From Glaciecola sp048820975 (GTDB taxonomy: Bacteria; Pseudomonadota; Gammaproteobacteria; Enterobacterales; Alteromonadaceae), in the NCBI RefSeq assembly GCF_048820975.1, contig NZ_JBMEUF010000001.1, positions 1,178,001 through 1,242,000 of the forward strand: a DNA stretch of 64,000 nt. The letters run 5' to 3'. The position numbers and the translations under genes are program-made. Positions within the stretch are counted from its first letter, which is position 1. The number at the start of each line of letters is the position of its first letter. The notes under the pieces are model-generated. The model saw nothing but the letters and a program-made list of their open reading frames with translations, was not told where the DNA came from and did not search any database. Of the stretch, positions 17,736-26,439 are shown in pieces.

Positions 17736-19430
17736 TTATTCGTCTTCAAGCATCCATCCACGCACTACCTGCGCAGACAGCTCTGGTTCATTTGATACTA
17801 GCGCGCGAACCGCTTTTAGAACGTCTTCATCGCGATGTAAATTAGGTAGCATAAGCGAGCCATCTGGTGAGAAACCCACTTTTGATTCATCAAACTCGTC
17901 GCTCAATACATTAATGGTTTCATCACCTAAATCTAAATCTGTGTCTAGATCATCTGTTTCCATAATCCCGCCATCAGGGAATATTAATTTCTTAAGCATT
18001 GGACGAACAACCGCCAATATAAGAACAATAATAACAGCAGCTCCCATAAACAATTTAAATAGTGGCATGAACCATTCTTCTTCCCAAACATTTGTTTCTT
18101 CGGCTTCGCCAAGGTCTACGCGTTTAAACGGAATACTTACCACTTCTAATGAATCTCCGCGGGTTACATCAAATCCCACTCCGCCTTGTAATAAGCGACG
18201 AATGTTAAGCAATTCTTGCTGACTCAAAGGTGTGCTTGTTATTTCGCCCTCTGCATTCGTGCTATTTAAGTAATCAACGGCTACCGATACACTTAAGCGA
18301 CGAATTACACCGGTTTGTTGTTTGGTGTGGCTAATGGTTGTATCTAACTCATAGTTGCGAGTAGATTCTTTACTGTTTGAACCTGGTACAGGCGTGCGGC
18401 CGTTAGCACCGTTTGCTTCCTCGGGAATGTTCGAATCAGCAGGTGGCTGATTAGTTAGCGCGCCAGGTATACCAGCGATAACACCGCCAACAGAGTTTTG
18501 CTCTGATATCATTTCGCTGCGAACAGCGGGCAAATCAGGATTATATCGACGCTGGGTTTGTTCAACCGCTGTAAAATCCATACTCACATCCGCTTGAGCG
18601 GTATAGTTGCCTATCCCTAAAACGGGAATCAAAATAGAGTCTATTTTTTCTAAGTATTCTGATTCTCGTTTTTTCTCAATTTCGTACTCTTTACGCGCTC
18701 TAGCACTCATTGAATCAGCAGAGCCTGAATTGAGCAAACGGCCATTATTATCTGATACAGTGACTCGGCTAGGATCAATGCCTTGTACCGCCGATGATAC
18801 AATATCTACAATTGCGTCAACTTCTTCACCTGACAAATAATTACCGTTTCTTGCCGTTACTACAACCGTGGCACTTGCTTTAGATTCACGGCGCGAAAAC
18901 ACGTTTTCTTTCGGTATCGCCAAAAGTACGCGTGCTTTACCTACGGCATTTATATCCTCAATAGTGCGGGCAATAAGCTGCTCTCTTGCATGCTTCAGGC
19001 GTTCCATTTCAACTCGCTGGCTCACACCGAAGCCCATATCTTGCATAATAATTTCGGTGCCTGCCGAGCTGCTATGATTAATTCCCTGACGCACCATACC
19101 AAGCTTTACGTCTTTGAACTGTTCGTCTAAAACGTAAACCGTATTACCTTCAATTTTGTATTTAATTTGGTTTTGATCAAGGTAATCAAGTGTTTCGATC
19201 ATTTCTTGTGGCGGCATTTGCACCAAGGGACGGTAGGTCGGTTCTTTTGACCAAATAAAGATAAATATAGCTATAGCCACACAAATCACTAAAGTCACAA
19301 TCATTGTGACCTGACGAATAGTTTCAGTACTCGAGATAGTATCTAAAATAGATGATTTCGACTGTCCAACCATCTCATTAGAATCGTTATCATCTGGAAT
19401 GGCTAATTCGGTGCTTGCGGCTTCTGCCAT
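17736..19430 (-). CDS. fliF: FliF, MS-ring protein
   Basis: A 564-residue protein. Transmembrane helices lie at about 40-62 (VTMIVTLVICVAIAIFIFIWS) and 455-480 (LFMGAAVIIVLILAVVRPML). The large periplasmic ring-building domains are between them, and a C-terminal tail binds FliG. The RBM1/2 region holds ARVLLAIPKENVFSRRESKASATVVV. It is the first structural ring to assemble. It follows fliE by 15 bases and precedes fliG by 20. Confidence 0.97.
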   Translation of the reverse strand: MAEAASTELAIPDDNDSNEMVGQSKSSILDTISSTETIRQVTMIVTLVICVAIAIFIFIWSKEPTYRPLVQMPPQEMIETLDYLDQNQIKYKIEGNTVYVLDEQFKDVKLGMVRQGINHSSSAGTEIIMQDMGFGVSQRVEMERLKHAREQLIARTIEDINAVGKARVLLAIPKENVFSRRESKASATVVVTARNGNYLSGEEVDAIVDIVSSAVQGIDPSRVTVSDNNGRLLNSGSADSMSARARKEYEIEKKRESEYLEKIDSILIPVLGIGNYTAQADVSMDFTAVEQTQRRYNPDLPAVRSEMISEQNSVGGVIAGIPGALTNQPPADSNIPEEANGANGRTPVPGSNSKESTRNYELDTTISHTKQQTGVIRRLSVSVAVDYLNSTNAEGEITSTPLSQQELLNIRRLLQGGVGFDVTRGDSLEVVSIPFKRVDLGEAEETNVWEEEWFMPLFKLFMGAAVIIVLILAVVRPMLKKLIFPDGGIMETDDLDTDLDLGDETINVLSDEFDESKVGFSPDGSLMLPNLHRDEDVLKAVRALVSNEPELSAQVVRGWMLEDE

Positions 19431-19445
19431 AACTTATACTTCCTA

Positions 19446-19793
19446 TTATACCGGCATGTTCATAATGGATTTGTAAGCTTCAAGTAGTTTGTTTCTTACT
19501 TGAACAGTAGCTTCAAATGCTATGCCTGATTTTTCTTTTGCAATCATAACGTCGGCTAAGCTTAGGTCTGGATCCCCTAAATCAAAACGCGTTTGCATAC
19601 TTCTAGATTCCTTTTGCATACCATTGACGGTATCAAGAGCCTGCGTGAGCATATCGGCAAACTGACCGCCGTTATTGTTTGTTTCAACGCGTGATAATCC
19701 ACCAGACGTACCTGTAATTTGCGAGGTCATAGCCTGCATTTCTTGATAGAGCGAATTGGCTTTAATATCCACTGGCTTATCTCCATATGTCAT
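19446..19793 (-). CDS. fliE: FliE, MS-ring/rod junction protein
   Basis: A 115-residue protein ending in the FliE signature (LADVMIAKEKSGIAFEATVQVRNKLLEAYKSIMNMPV). It joins the MS ring to the rod and is an early export substrate. It is the first gene of the fliEFGHIJ unit and is preceded 35 bases upstream by a near-consensus sigma-54 promoter. Confidence 0.95.
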   Translation of the reverse strand: MTYGDKPVDIKANSLYQEMQAMTSQITGTSGGLSRVETNNNGGQFADMLTQALDTVNGMQKESRSMQTRFDLGDPDLSLADVMIAKEKSGIAFEATVQVRNKLLEAYKSIMNMPV

Positions 19794-19827
19794 TATTTTG
19801 ATGAAAAATGCTTGTTAGGAGTGGGTT

Positions 19828-19843
19828 TGCAAAGACAATGCCA
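19828..19843 (-). promoter_or_regulatory. sigma-54 promoter of fliEFGHIJ
   Basis: Minus-strand TGGCAT-TGTCT-TTGCA matches the RpoN consensus (TGGCAYN5TTGCW) exactly with correct spacing. The predicted start lies about 25 bases before the fliE ATG. FlrA or FlrC would be the activator. Confidence 0.85.
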
Positions 19844-19933
19844 ATACTATGAATAGGCGGCAATATTTGTGGGAAATGTAGGAGTTAGCGGTAATTTACT
19901 GCCATATAGCTTTCAGGCAGCTAAAATTAGCTT

Positions 19934-19966
19934 AAAAAAAAGCCGCCCTCTGAGATGGAGGGCGGA
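19934..19966 (-). terminator. terminator after flrC
   Basis: CCGCCCTC-7 nt-GAGGGCGG forms a GC-rich 8-bp stem. Read on the minus strand, it is followed by CTTTTTTTT. It lies about 73 bases after the flrC stop and insulates flrBC from fliE. Confidence 0.88.
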
Positions 19967-20038
19967 AATTGGGATTGACATCCTGTCATACTGCTTACAA
20001 AAAAAACGGGAAGGTTCTTTCAAAATGTTTACTAAATA

Positions 20039-21442
20039 CTATGATGGAAGTTCTATGCCACTATCGCGCATTTTGGCTAATTTATATCGCAAAGTTCGCG
20101 GGCTTATGCCAAGTTTCTCGGCTACATCCTTACGCTTGCCTTTAAAAGCCTGCAATGCGTCTAAAATAATCTGATGTTCTTGTAGCCTTAATTCAGAACC
20201 TAATAAACTGTTATCGTCTTCGTCTTGCATTTCTTTAGCTATGCCATGCGAGCTCATTTGCTGATAATCTGGCATTATTTTTTGACTATGCATGTCAAAA
20301 ATTTGTTGGTTGTCAGGTTCAATAAGTAAGTCGTCACTTTCTAGCGTGTCAGAATCACACAAAATTAGTGCGCGCTGAATAACGTTTTCAAGCTCTCTAA
20401 CATTGCCTGGCCAAGAGTGATGGGTGAGTTTGTGCATTGCCCCGGCTGAAATAGTTGGAATTTGTTTGGGTGTACTGGCGTTTTGAATATGGCGAGTCAG
20501 TAAGTGCTTGGCCAAAGGAACGATGTCTCCCTTTCTTTGGCTTAATGGTAACCAAGTAATAGGAAAAACATTTAGGCGATAATACAAATCTTCGCGAAAT
20601 TTTCCTTGGGCTACAGCTTCTTTTAAATCGCGATTACTGGTTGCCACTACGCGCACATCTAAGCTAATTGTTTTGCGCCCGCCTAAACGCTCTACTTCAC
20701 GTTCTTGCAATACACGTAATAACTTAGCTTGCAGGGCTAAATCCATCTCTGTAATTTCGTCGAGTAATATTGTGCCTTGTTGCGCTTGTTCAAATTTTCC
20801 AGGACAAGCTTGAATAGCACCGGTAAATGCGCCCTTCTCATAACCAAATAAGGTTGCTTCAAGCATGTTTTCTGGGATAGCTGCACAATTTATTGCAACA
20901 AATGGCGCATCACTACGATTGGATTGGTCATGAATATAACGAGATATGACTTCTTTACCCGAGCCACTTGGGCCTAATACCATTACTGTTGCATCAGATT
21001 TGGCCACTTTTCTGGCTAAATTGAGTAAGTTAACACTGGAATCATCCCCCACTATAGGTGTTTTAGATTCAACTTTTTGTGCAGGTGCATATCGGCCAAT
21101 TAAATTAAGTAATACTTGTGGCGCAAACGGCTTAGATAAATAATCAGTTGCGCCATCGCGCATGGCTTGAATGGCATCATTTACATTAGCGTATGCGGTC
21201 ATAAGTACCATAGGTAACTTAGGATATTTATTTTTCACACTTTTAAGTAATGACATACCATCCATACCTTCCATTTGAATGTCACTTACTATTAAATCAA
21301 AGGTATTTTCAGATAATTTAACCATCGCGCTTTGTGCGCTTTCTACAGGTGTAACTTGGTATCCAGCTAGCAATAAGGTATCTACTAATGCTTCTCGTAA
21401 ACCATGATCATCTTCAACAATCAATATTTTAGTTTTGCTCAT
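20039..21442 (-). CDS. flrC: FlrC/FleR, sigma-54 response regulator for mid-stage flagellar genes
   Basis: About 467 residues. The receiver domain has the phospho-acceptor Asp in LIVSDIQMEGMDG (near residue 54). The AAA+ domain has Walker A GPSGSGKE near 157-164 and the sigma-54 contact loop GAFTGA near 204-209. A Fis-type helix-turn-helix is at the C-terminus (KDVAEKLGISPRTLRYKLAKM). It is the partner of FlrB. The second of two adjacent ATGs is chosen because it is six bases from AGGAG. It overlaps flrB by 14 bases. Confidence 0.95.
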   Translation of the reverse strand: MSKTKILIVEDDHGLREALVDTLLLAGYQVTPVESAQSAMVKLSENTFDLIVSDIQMEGMDGMSLLKSVKNKYPKLPMVLMTAYANVNDAIQAMRDGATDYLSKPFAPQVLLNLIGRYAPAQKVESKTPIVGDDSSVNLLNLARKVAKSDATVMVLGPSGSGKEVISRYIHDQSNRSDAPFVAINCAAIPENMLEATLFGYEKGAFTGAIQACPGKFEQAQQGTILLDEITEMDLALQAKLLRVLQEREVERLGGRKTISLDVRVVATSNRDLKEAVAQGKFREDLYYRLNVFPITWLPLSQRKGDIVPLAKHLLTRHIQNASTPKQIPTISAGAMHKLTHHSWPGNVRELENVIQRALILCDSDTLESDDLLIEPDNQQIFDMHSQKIMPDYQQMSSHGIAKEMQDEDDNSLLGSELRLQEHQIILDALQAFKGKRKDVAEKLGISPRTLRYKLAKMRDSGIELPS

Positions 21443-22694
21443 CATATACTCCTGACTGCGCTTGGTTTAAATTTGTTGTGCTATCTTCTAAGTAAGCTGG
21501 AAGATAAATTGAAAAATAGGCACCTTGACGTGGATTATTTCCGCACTTCGCGAAGCCTTTATGTGACTTAGCCACCGTATTTACAACCGCTAATCCTAAG
21601 CCGGTGCCTTGAGATTTACTTGTATAAAACGGTTCAAATAATCGGTTTATTTTCGTTTCATCAATACCATCTGCATTATCAAATACATTAAATACTACAT
21701 ATTGAATATTGTTATGCTTGACAGGATTTATGTGTAATTGAACGGACGGCTCGCTTTGATTGCTTTGCATTAAGGCTTGTTTGGCGTTCATCAAAAGATT
21801 CGTTAACGCCCCTGTAATAGCTGTTGTATTGCCAAGAATGTTAAGTTCGCATGCCTTGTTTTGAAGGGATAATATAATCCCATCTTGTTCTAACTGCGCT
21901 TCAACTTGGCTTATGGCTTGTTCGGCTATCTCTTTACTGCTTACCTTGCTTACAATTTGTTTATCTGAGCTTTTGGCAAACAACAACATATCGTTCACCT
22001 GAGATTCTAATTCCTGTAGGCGTAAACTTAGTTTTTGGGTAAAGCGACTTGCCATTTCGTTATGCAAAGGCATAGATTTTAAGTTTTCGGCATATAGCAT
22101 GGCTGATGACAAAGGCGTACGTACTTGATGAGCAAGAGAGGCAACCATTTTACCCAGTGATGATAAACGCTGCATGTGCCCTACGCGAGTTTGAAGCTGT
22201 CTTGTTTCAGTTAAATCGGTAACAACTATCAATTGACCTTTTTCTTCGGTAAGTGGCGATATATCGATTTTAACGCGCTTACCGTTTCGCATGGATACTT
22301 CGTGTCCATCATCGGCTTTCGGTGCAAATGCTCTAGCAATAACTTCACGCCATGAGGCACCTATTAATGGTTCACCAAGTAAGGCTATTGCCTGTTGATT
22401 TGCTAATGATACTAGCCCTGTTTTATCTACGACCAATACACCAGCAGGCATAATTGATAATAGGTGAGAAAAGCGTTGGTGATCGTGATGTTCATTATGT
22501 TTTTGTTCGCTTGTTTGCGAACTAACGGAAGGTGACACTTGATGATGAGTATTGTGTTGCTTGTCACTAACAACATGCAATATTTTCTGTTTACCCGGAC
22601 TCGGCAACACAGAATTGGCTGTCTCAAAGGATTGACCTTGAAATAGCTTCTTTTTAGTTTTTGAGGAACGATTTATTCCGGAACTTGCCAACAT
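21429..22694 (-). CDS. flrB: FlrB/FleS, sensor histidine kinase
   Basis: A 421-residue soluble kinase without transmembrane helices. A His/Gln-rich N-terminus of about 70 residues precedes a PAS domain (about 75-165). A HisKA domain follows with the phospho-His in LAHQVRTPLSSAML (His189). The HATPase domain then contains NLLMNAKQAL, and YTSKSQGTGLGLAVVN as the G box. It phosphorylates FlrC. A sigma-54-type promoter lies 39 bases upstream, as expected for an FlrA-controlled flrBC operon. Confidence 0.94.
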   Translation of the reverse strand: MLASSGINRSSKTKKKLFQGQSFETANSVLPSPGKQKILHVVSDKQHNTHHQVSPSVSSQTSEQKHNEHHDHQRFSHLLSIMPAGVLVVDKTGLVSLANQQAIALLGEPLIGASWREVIARAFAPKADDGHEVSMRNGKRVKIDISPLTEEKGQLIVVTDLTETRQLQTRVGHMQRLSSLGKMVASLAHQVRTPLSSAMLYAENLKSMPLHNEMASRFTQKLSLRLQELESQVNDMLLFAKSSDKQIVSKVSSKEIAEQAISQVEAQLEQDGIILSLQNKACELNILGNTTAITGALTNLLMNAKQALMQSNQSEPSVQLHINPVKHNNIQYVVFNVFDNADGIDETKINRLFEPFYTSKSQGTGLGLAVVNTVAKSHKGFAKCGNNPRQGAYFSIYLPAYLEDSTTNLNQAQSGVYDEQN

Positions 22695-22732
22695 ACTTAT
22701 TCATCATTATTGCGATTACGTATGTTGGCTAA

Positions 22733-22748
22733 TGCATGGCTTATGCCA
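22733..22748 (-). promoter_or_regulatory. sigma-54 promoter of flrBC
   Basis: Minus-strand TGGCAT-AAGCC-ATGCA has GG-N10-GC spacing and one deviation in the -12 element (A for T). It lies between flrA and flrB. In Vibrio the flrBC operon is RpoN- and FlrA-dependent. Confidence 0.7.
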
Positions 22749-22818
22749 GTTTTTATTAACAAGTATTTCAGTAACTTAGCGAATATAAAGCAGTCAATTA
22801 TATGACAACACGTTCAAA

Positions 22819-24291
22819 TTATTGACCATCAGCCTTTTCAACTCGCACAATTTCGTACTTACGCATTTTCTCAACTAAGGTAGTTCTTCGCATACCAAGT
22901 TGATCAGCAGCGCGTGCGACTACCCAATCTTGCTGTTCTAATGCTTGATGAATAAGGTTGATTTCTAAATCAGACAAGTACTCTTTCAGATTAACACCAT
23001 CTGAGGGCAAATTAGCATCTACGCCTTGAAACTCAGGTTCTGAGACAATAGGGCTTGCACCTTCAAATTTAAACATTGCGTTAATTGCATCACGTTCTTG
23101 CTGGTCAGAATCTGAGGTACTAGACGCATCAATAATTTCACTCTGATTGCCTGTTTCATCAAACTGGTACTTATGCGGTAAATGTGGAACGTCGATTACT
23201 TTAGAAGGATGTAATATAGAAAGTCGTTCTACTAAATTAGATAACTCGCGAACATTGCCGGGCCATCCGTGATGCATCAATGATGTCATGGCTGATTGAG
23301 TAAACCTAACTGGTGACTGCTTATTATTTTCAAGACGCGTAACAAGCTCTTGCAGTAATAAAGGAATATCCTGTGCTCGCTCTCTAAGGGCGGGGGTTTC
23401 AATTGGAAAAACGTTAAGTCGATAATACAAATCTTCTCTAAACGTTCCCTCAACAATCATGTCTTCAAGATTTCTGTGGGTTGCAGCAATAATTCTTACA
23501 TCACACTTTAGGGTTTTAGCCCCGCCAACTCGCTCAAAAATGCGCTCTTGCAAAACACGCAGTAATTTCACCTGCATTTGCAGGGGCATATCGCCTATTT
23601 CGTCTAAAAACAGAGTGCCGTTTTCAGCAAGCTCAAAGCGTCCTTTTCTGGCACTAATAGCCCCCGTAAAAGCACCCTTTTCGTGACCAAACAGCTCACT
23701 TTCAAGTAAATCACCTGGAATAGCGCCACAGTTTACGGGCACAAATGGTCCTTTCTGACGATTTGACATGTAATGTATATTACGTGCTACCACCTCTTTA
23801 CCAGTACCCGATTCGCCCAGTATTAATACGTTTGCCTCAACTGGAGCAACTTGCTCAATCAATTCACGGACTTCAGTAATCCCTCTACTGTTACCGACTA
23901 AGCTTCTAAAGAGTTTAGTTTTACCGGTTACTAAGGAAGATAAGGGACGATTAGCTGTGTGATATTCGCTGCTGCGCTGCAGTAAATCATTTAAACTGGG
24001 ATAAGTAATAGGCTCATACAATGAACCTATTAAATTTTTGAATTCTCTATCACCCGATAATTGAAATCCTATGTTGATGAATGGGCTATCGGGGAATTTT
24101 TCAATAACATCTTCAGCAACTTCGGGGATCTCGCCATCAATTAATATTGCGGCTAAACTTGAACTAGCGCTAATTGCTTCTACACATTCTGAATATGCAC
24201 AAGATTTACAATTTTCCCCCAAGAAGTTCAAGATTATGGTTAAGTTTTGAACCCGAGTTTGGTTATCACTGACAATTAGAATTTCGCTCAT
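22819..24291 (-). CDS. flrA: FlrA/FleQ, master sigma-54 activator of flagellar genes
   Basis: A 490-residue enhancer-binding protein. The N-terminal domain (1-110) is a degenerate receiver domain; an Asp at the phosphorylation position is not evident, as in FleQ. LFRS at 127-130 matches the motif by which FleQ/FlrA bind c-di-GMP. The AAA+ domain has Walker A GESGTGKE (159-166) and GAFTGA (206-211). The C-terminal HTH is VVARAADQLGMRRTTLVEKMRKYEI. It starts the flagellar cascade. It is apparently transcribed alone, with no sigma-54 motif before it, consistent with a housekeeping promoter. Confidence 0.96.
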   Translation of the reverse strand: MSEILIVSDNQTRVQNLTIILNFLGENCKSCAYSECVEAISASSSLAAILIDGEIPEVAEDVIEKFPDSPFINIGFQLSGDREFKNLIGSLYEPITYPSLNDLLQRSSEYHTANRPLSSLVTGKTKLFRSLVGNSRGITEVRELIEQVAPVEANVLILGESGTGKEVVARNIHYMSNRQKGPFVPVNCGAIPGDLLESELFGHEKGAFTGAISARKGRFELAENGTLFLDEIGDMPLQMQVKLLRVLQERIFERVGGAKTLKCDVRIIAATHRNLEDMIVEGTFREDLYYRLNVFPIETPALRERAQDIPLLLQELVTRLENNKQSPVRFTQSAMTSLMHHGWPGNVRELSNLVERLSILHPSKVIDVPHLPHKYQFDETGNQSEIIDASSTSDSDQQERDAINAMFKFEGASPIVSEPEFQGVDANLPSDGVNLKEYLSDLEINLIHQALEQQDWVVARAADQLGMRRTTLVEKMRKYEIVRVEKADGQ

Positions 24292-24340
24292 ACTTCCTCA
24301 TTATTATTATCGGTATATGTGCTTTGTATAAAATTGAGCA

Positions 24341-24358
24341 ATATTCGCATGCAAATAT
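24341..24358. promoter_or_regulatory. imperfect palindrome upstream of flrA
   Basis: ATATTCGCATGCAAATAT is an 18-bp inverted repeat with a single mismatched pair, 50 bases upstream of the flrA start in the 265-base gap before pseF. It could be an operator controlling the master regulator. Apart from AT-rich promoter-like sequence nothing else stands out in this gap, and no terminator for pseF was recognised. Confidence 0.3.
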
Positions 24359-24556
24359 ATACCTTCACCCAATATTACATTTGATCACATACCTAATAGT
24401 AGCGAAAAGTACAGATTTTGACACCTAAAATATTCACTTTGCCGATAAAATCAGAGATTTCTGACAATTTTTGGAGGAAACAAGCTTATTTTAAAAGAAA
24501 TTTACGCGAAATTAGCCTACGGATGGCATTTAATACCTTTAATGCACAGATGAAAA

Positions 24557-25249
24557 TTAAATAGCGAGCTTTTGTGCTCTATACATTAATTCAGCCTGAA
24601 TCCAATCTTCTTCGGTATCTATGTCTTGCACTAGGTGGCGTGGCAACAATATTGCCTCAGCGTGAGATGAGAACATTGCTTTTTTTGATAAAAAACCGGC
24701 TGTTGTCCCCCAATAAAACTGCCCAGCATCATGAAGCGCTTCTTCTAAATCTTGTGAGCGTGCGTCAACGAATGCCGGAAACATAGGTGCTAAGCCATGC
24801 TCTGTCATTTTCATTGCTCTTTGTACTGGAAAATCAAAGTGTGTAACTGAAAAAGCGAAAGACTTTTCATCATTCGCTTTTAATATTTCAAAGCCTTTAT
24901 TTAAATATTCAACACTTAACAACGGCGCCGTTGCATATATGCAACAACAGTAGTCGTAATGCTTACCTTGTCCACTTAAAGCGTTAATTGCGTGTTCAAT
25001 CACTTCTCGTGTTCCGGTGAAATCATCAGCGAGCGCTTTGGGACGCATAAACGGTGCGCTTGCGCCTAGTGATATGGCTAATTCGGCAATTTCAGGTGAA
25101 TCAGTTGATACAATAATGTCATCAAATAATCCGGAATCTTGTGCTGCCTTAATGGAATAAGCTATTAAGGGTTGGCCACAAAAGTCTTTAACATTTTTAT
25201 GAGGGATCCTCTTACTGCCAGCTCTGGCGGGGATGAGCGCGAAATTCAA
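24557..25249 (-). CDS. pseF: PseF, CMP-pseudaminic acid synthetase
   Basis: A 230-residue cytidylyltransferase. The N-terminus ALIPARAGSKRIPHKNVK is the nucleotide-sugar synthetase signature, and APFMRPKALADD and AGQFYWGTTAGF match PseF rather than NeuA. It activates pseudaminic acid with CTP, the last step before transfer to flagellin. It lies 22 bases after pseC. The pathway genes pseG, pseH and pseI are not in this window. Nearest alternative: a legionaminic-type CMP-sugar synthetase, less likely because of the PseB/PseC neighbours. Confidence 0.88.
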   Translation of the reverse strand: MNFALIPARAGSKRIPHKNVKDFCGQPLIAYSIKAAQDSGLFDDIIVSTDSPEIAELAISLGASAPFMRPKALADDFTGTREVIEHAINALSGQGKHYDYCCCIYATAPLLSVEYLNKGFEILKANDEKSFAFSVTHFDFPVQRAMKMTEHGLAPMFPAFVDARSQDLEEALHDAGQFYWGTTAGFLSKKAMFSSHAEAILLPRHLVQDIDTEEDWIQAELMYRAQKLAI

Positions 25250-25271
25250 ATGCTTACTTCCTGTTACAGCC

Positions 25272-26429
25272 TTAGGCCAAAATACTTTTTAGTGTGTTTA
25301 TTATATAGTCTTGTTGAGTATCATCAAGCCCCACATAAATAGGTAGCGTTAATGCATTGTCGTAAAACTTTTCTGCGGCAGGAAAATCGCCTTTTTTGAA
25401 ACCAAGCTGTTGATAAAACGGATGTAAATGAATAGGGATATAATGCACATTAACCGCAATTCCCTGTGCATGAAGTTTTTCGTACACGTGCTTGCGCTCA
25501 TGCGTTTTTACTTCCACCATAAATAAGTGCCAGCTTGATGCTTCAAGCATCTGTAATGAGGGTAAAGCAAGAGGTAAGTCGTTTAATTTTTCCAGATATC
25601 TTTTTGCTATATGACGCCGCTGATGCATAAATTCATCTATCCGCTTGAGTTGCGATATACCCAATGCAGCTTGTAAATCTGATAATCTATAATTGTACCC
25701 TAATACTAACTGTTGGTAATACCAAGGTCCTTGGGTTTCATCTGCATACTCATGCTGCATTAATTCATCACTACGCGTAATTCCATGCTTTGCGAAGAGT
25801 ACGCATTTCTGCGCCAATTGCGCATTGTTGCATAATACCGCGCCACCTTCTGCGGTGGTAATAGATTTAACAGGATGGAAGCTAAGCACGGTGATGTCGG
25901 AATATTGGCAAGCCCCAATAGGTTTATTATGATAATAAGCCCCTAGGGCGTGCGCAGCATCTTCTATAATGGCAATGTTGTAAGGCTTACATAATTGACT
26001 AATAGCTTGCATGTCACAAGGCTCGCCCGAAAAATGAACAAGCACTAGGGCTTTAGGTAGCTGGCCCTGCTGCTGCGCTTTTAATAATTTGTCTTTTAAG
26101 GCATCAACACTCATATTTCTTGTATGAGGGTCAATATCAACAAAATCGATAGATGCGCCGCAGTACAATGCACAATTTGCAGAAGCTGCAAATGAGTTAG
26201 GCGAGGTCCACACAATGTCTCCTACACCTATTTCTAAAGCCATACATGCAACGTGCAAACCTGAGGTGCCGCTATTAACAGCGGTACAGTATGAAGCTTG
26301 AGTATAGTCACAAAGTGCTTTTTCAAACTCAGGTACTTTGCTGCCTTGGGTCAAAAAATGATGCTGCAGCACGTCTACTACCGCACTTACGTCATCATCA
26401 TTAATATTGTGCTTACCATAATTAATCAT
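25272..26429 (-). CDS. pseC: PseC, UDP-sugar 4-aminotransferase
   Basis: A 385-residue PLP-dependent DegT/AryC1-type aminotransferase. The cofactor lysine is Lys188 in LSFHPVKSITTAEGG, and VNSGTSGLHVA and IEDAAHALGA are PLP-pocket motifs. PseC converts the PseB product to UDP-4-amino-4,6-dideoxy-beta-L-AltNAc in pseudaminic acid synthesis. It lies 10 bases after pseB, so the two steps are encoded together. Confidence 0.92.
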   Translation of the reverse strand: MINYGKHNINDDDVSAVVDVLQHHFLTQGSKVPEFEKALCDYTQASYCTAVNSGTSGLHVACMALEIGVGDIVWTSPNSFAASANCALYCGASIDFVDIDPHTRNMSVDALKDKLLKAQQQGQLPKALVLVHFSGEPCDMQAISQLCKPYNIAIIEDAAHALGAYYHNKPIGACQYSDITVLSFHPVKSITTAEGGAVLCNNAQLAQKCVLFAKHGITRSDELMQHEYADETQGPWYYQQLVLGYNYRLSDLQAALGISQLKRIDEFMHQRRHIAKRYLEKLNDLPLALPSLQMLEASSWHLFMVEVKTHERKHVYEKLHAQGIAVNVHYIPIHLHPFYQQLGFKKGDFPAAEKFYDNALTLPIYVGLDDTQQDYIINTLKSILA

Positions 26430-26439
26430 ATTTGTAGGT

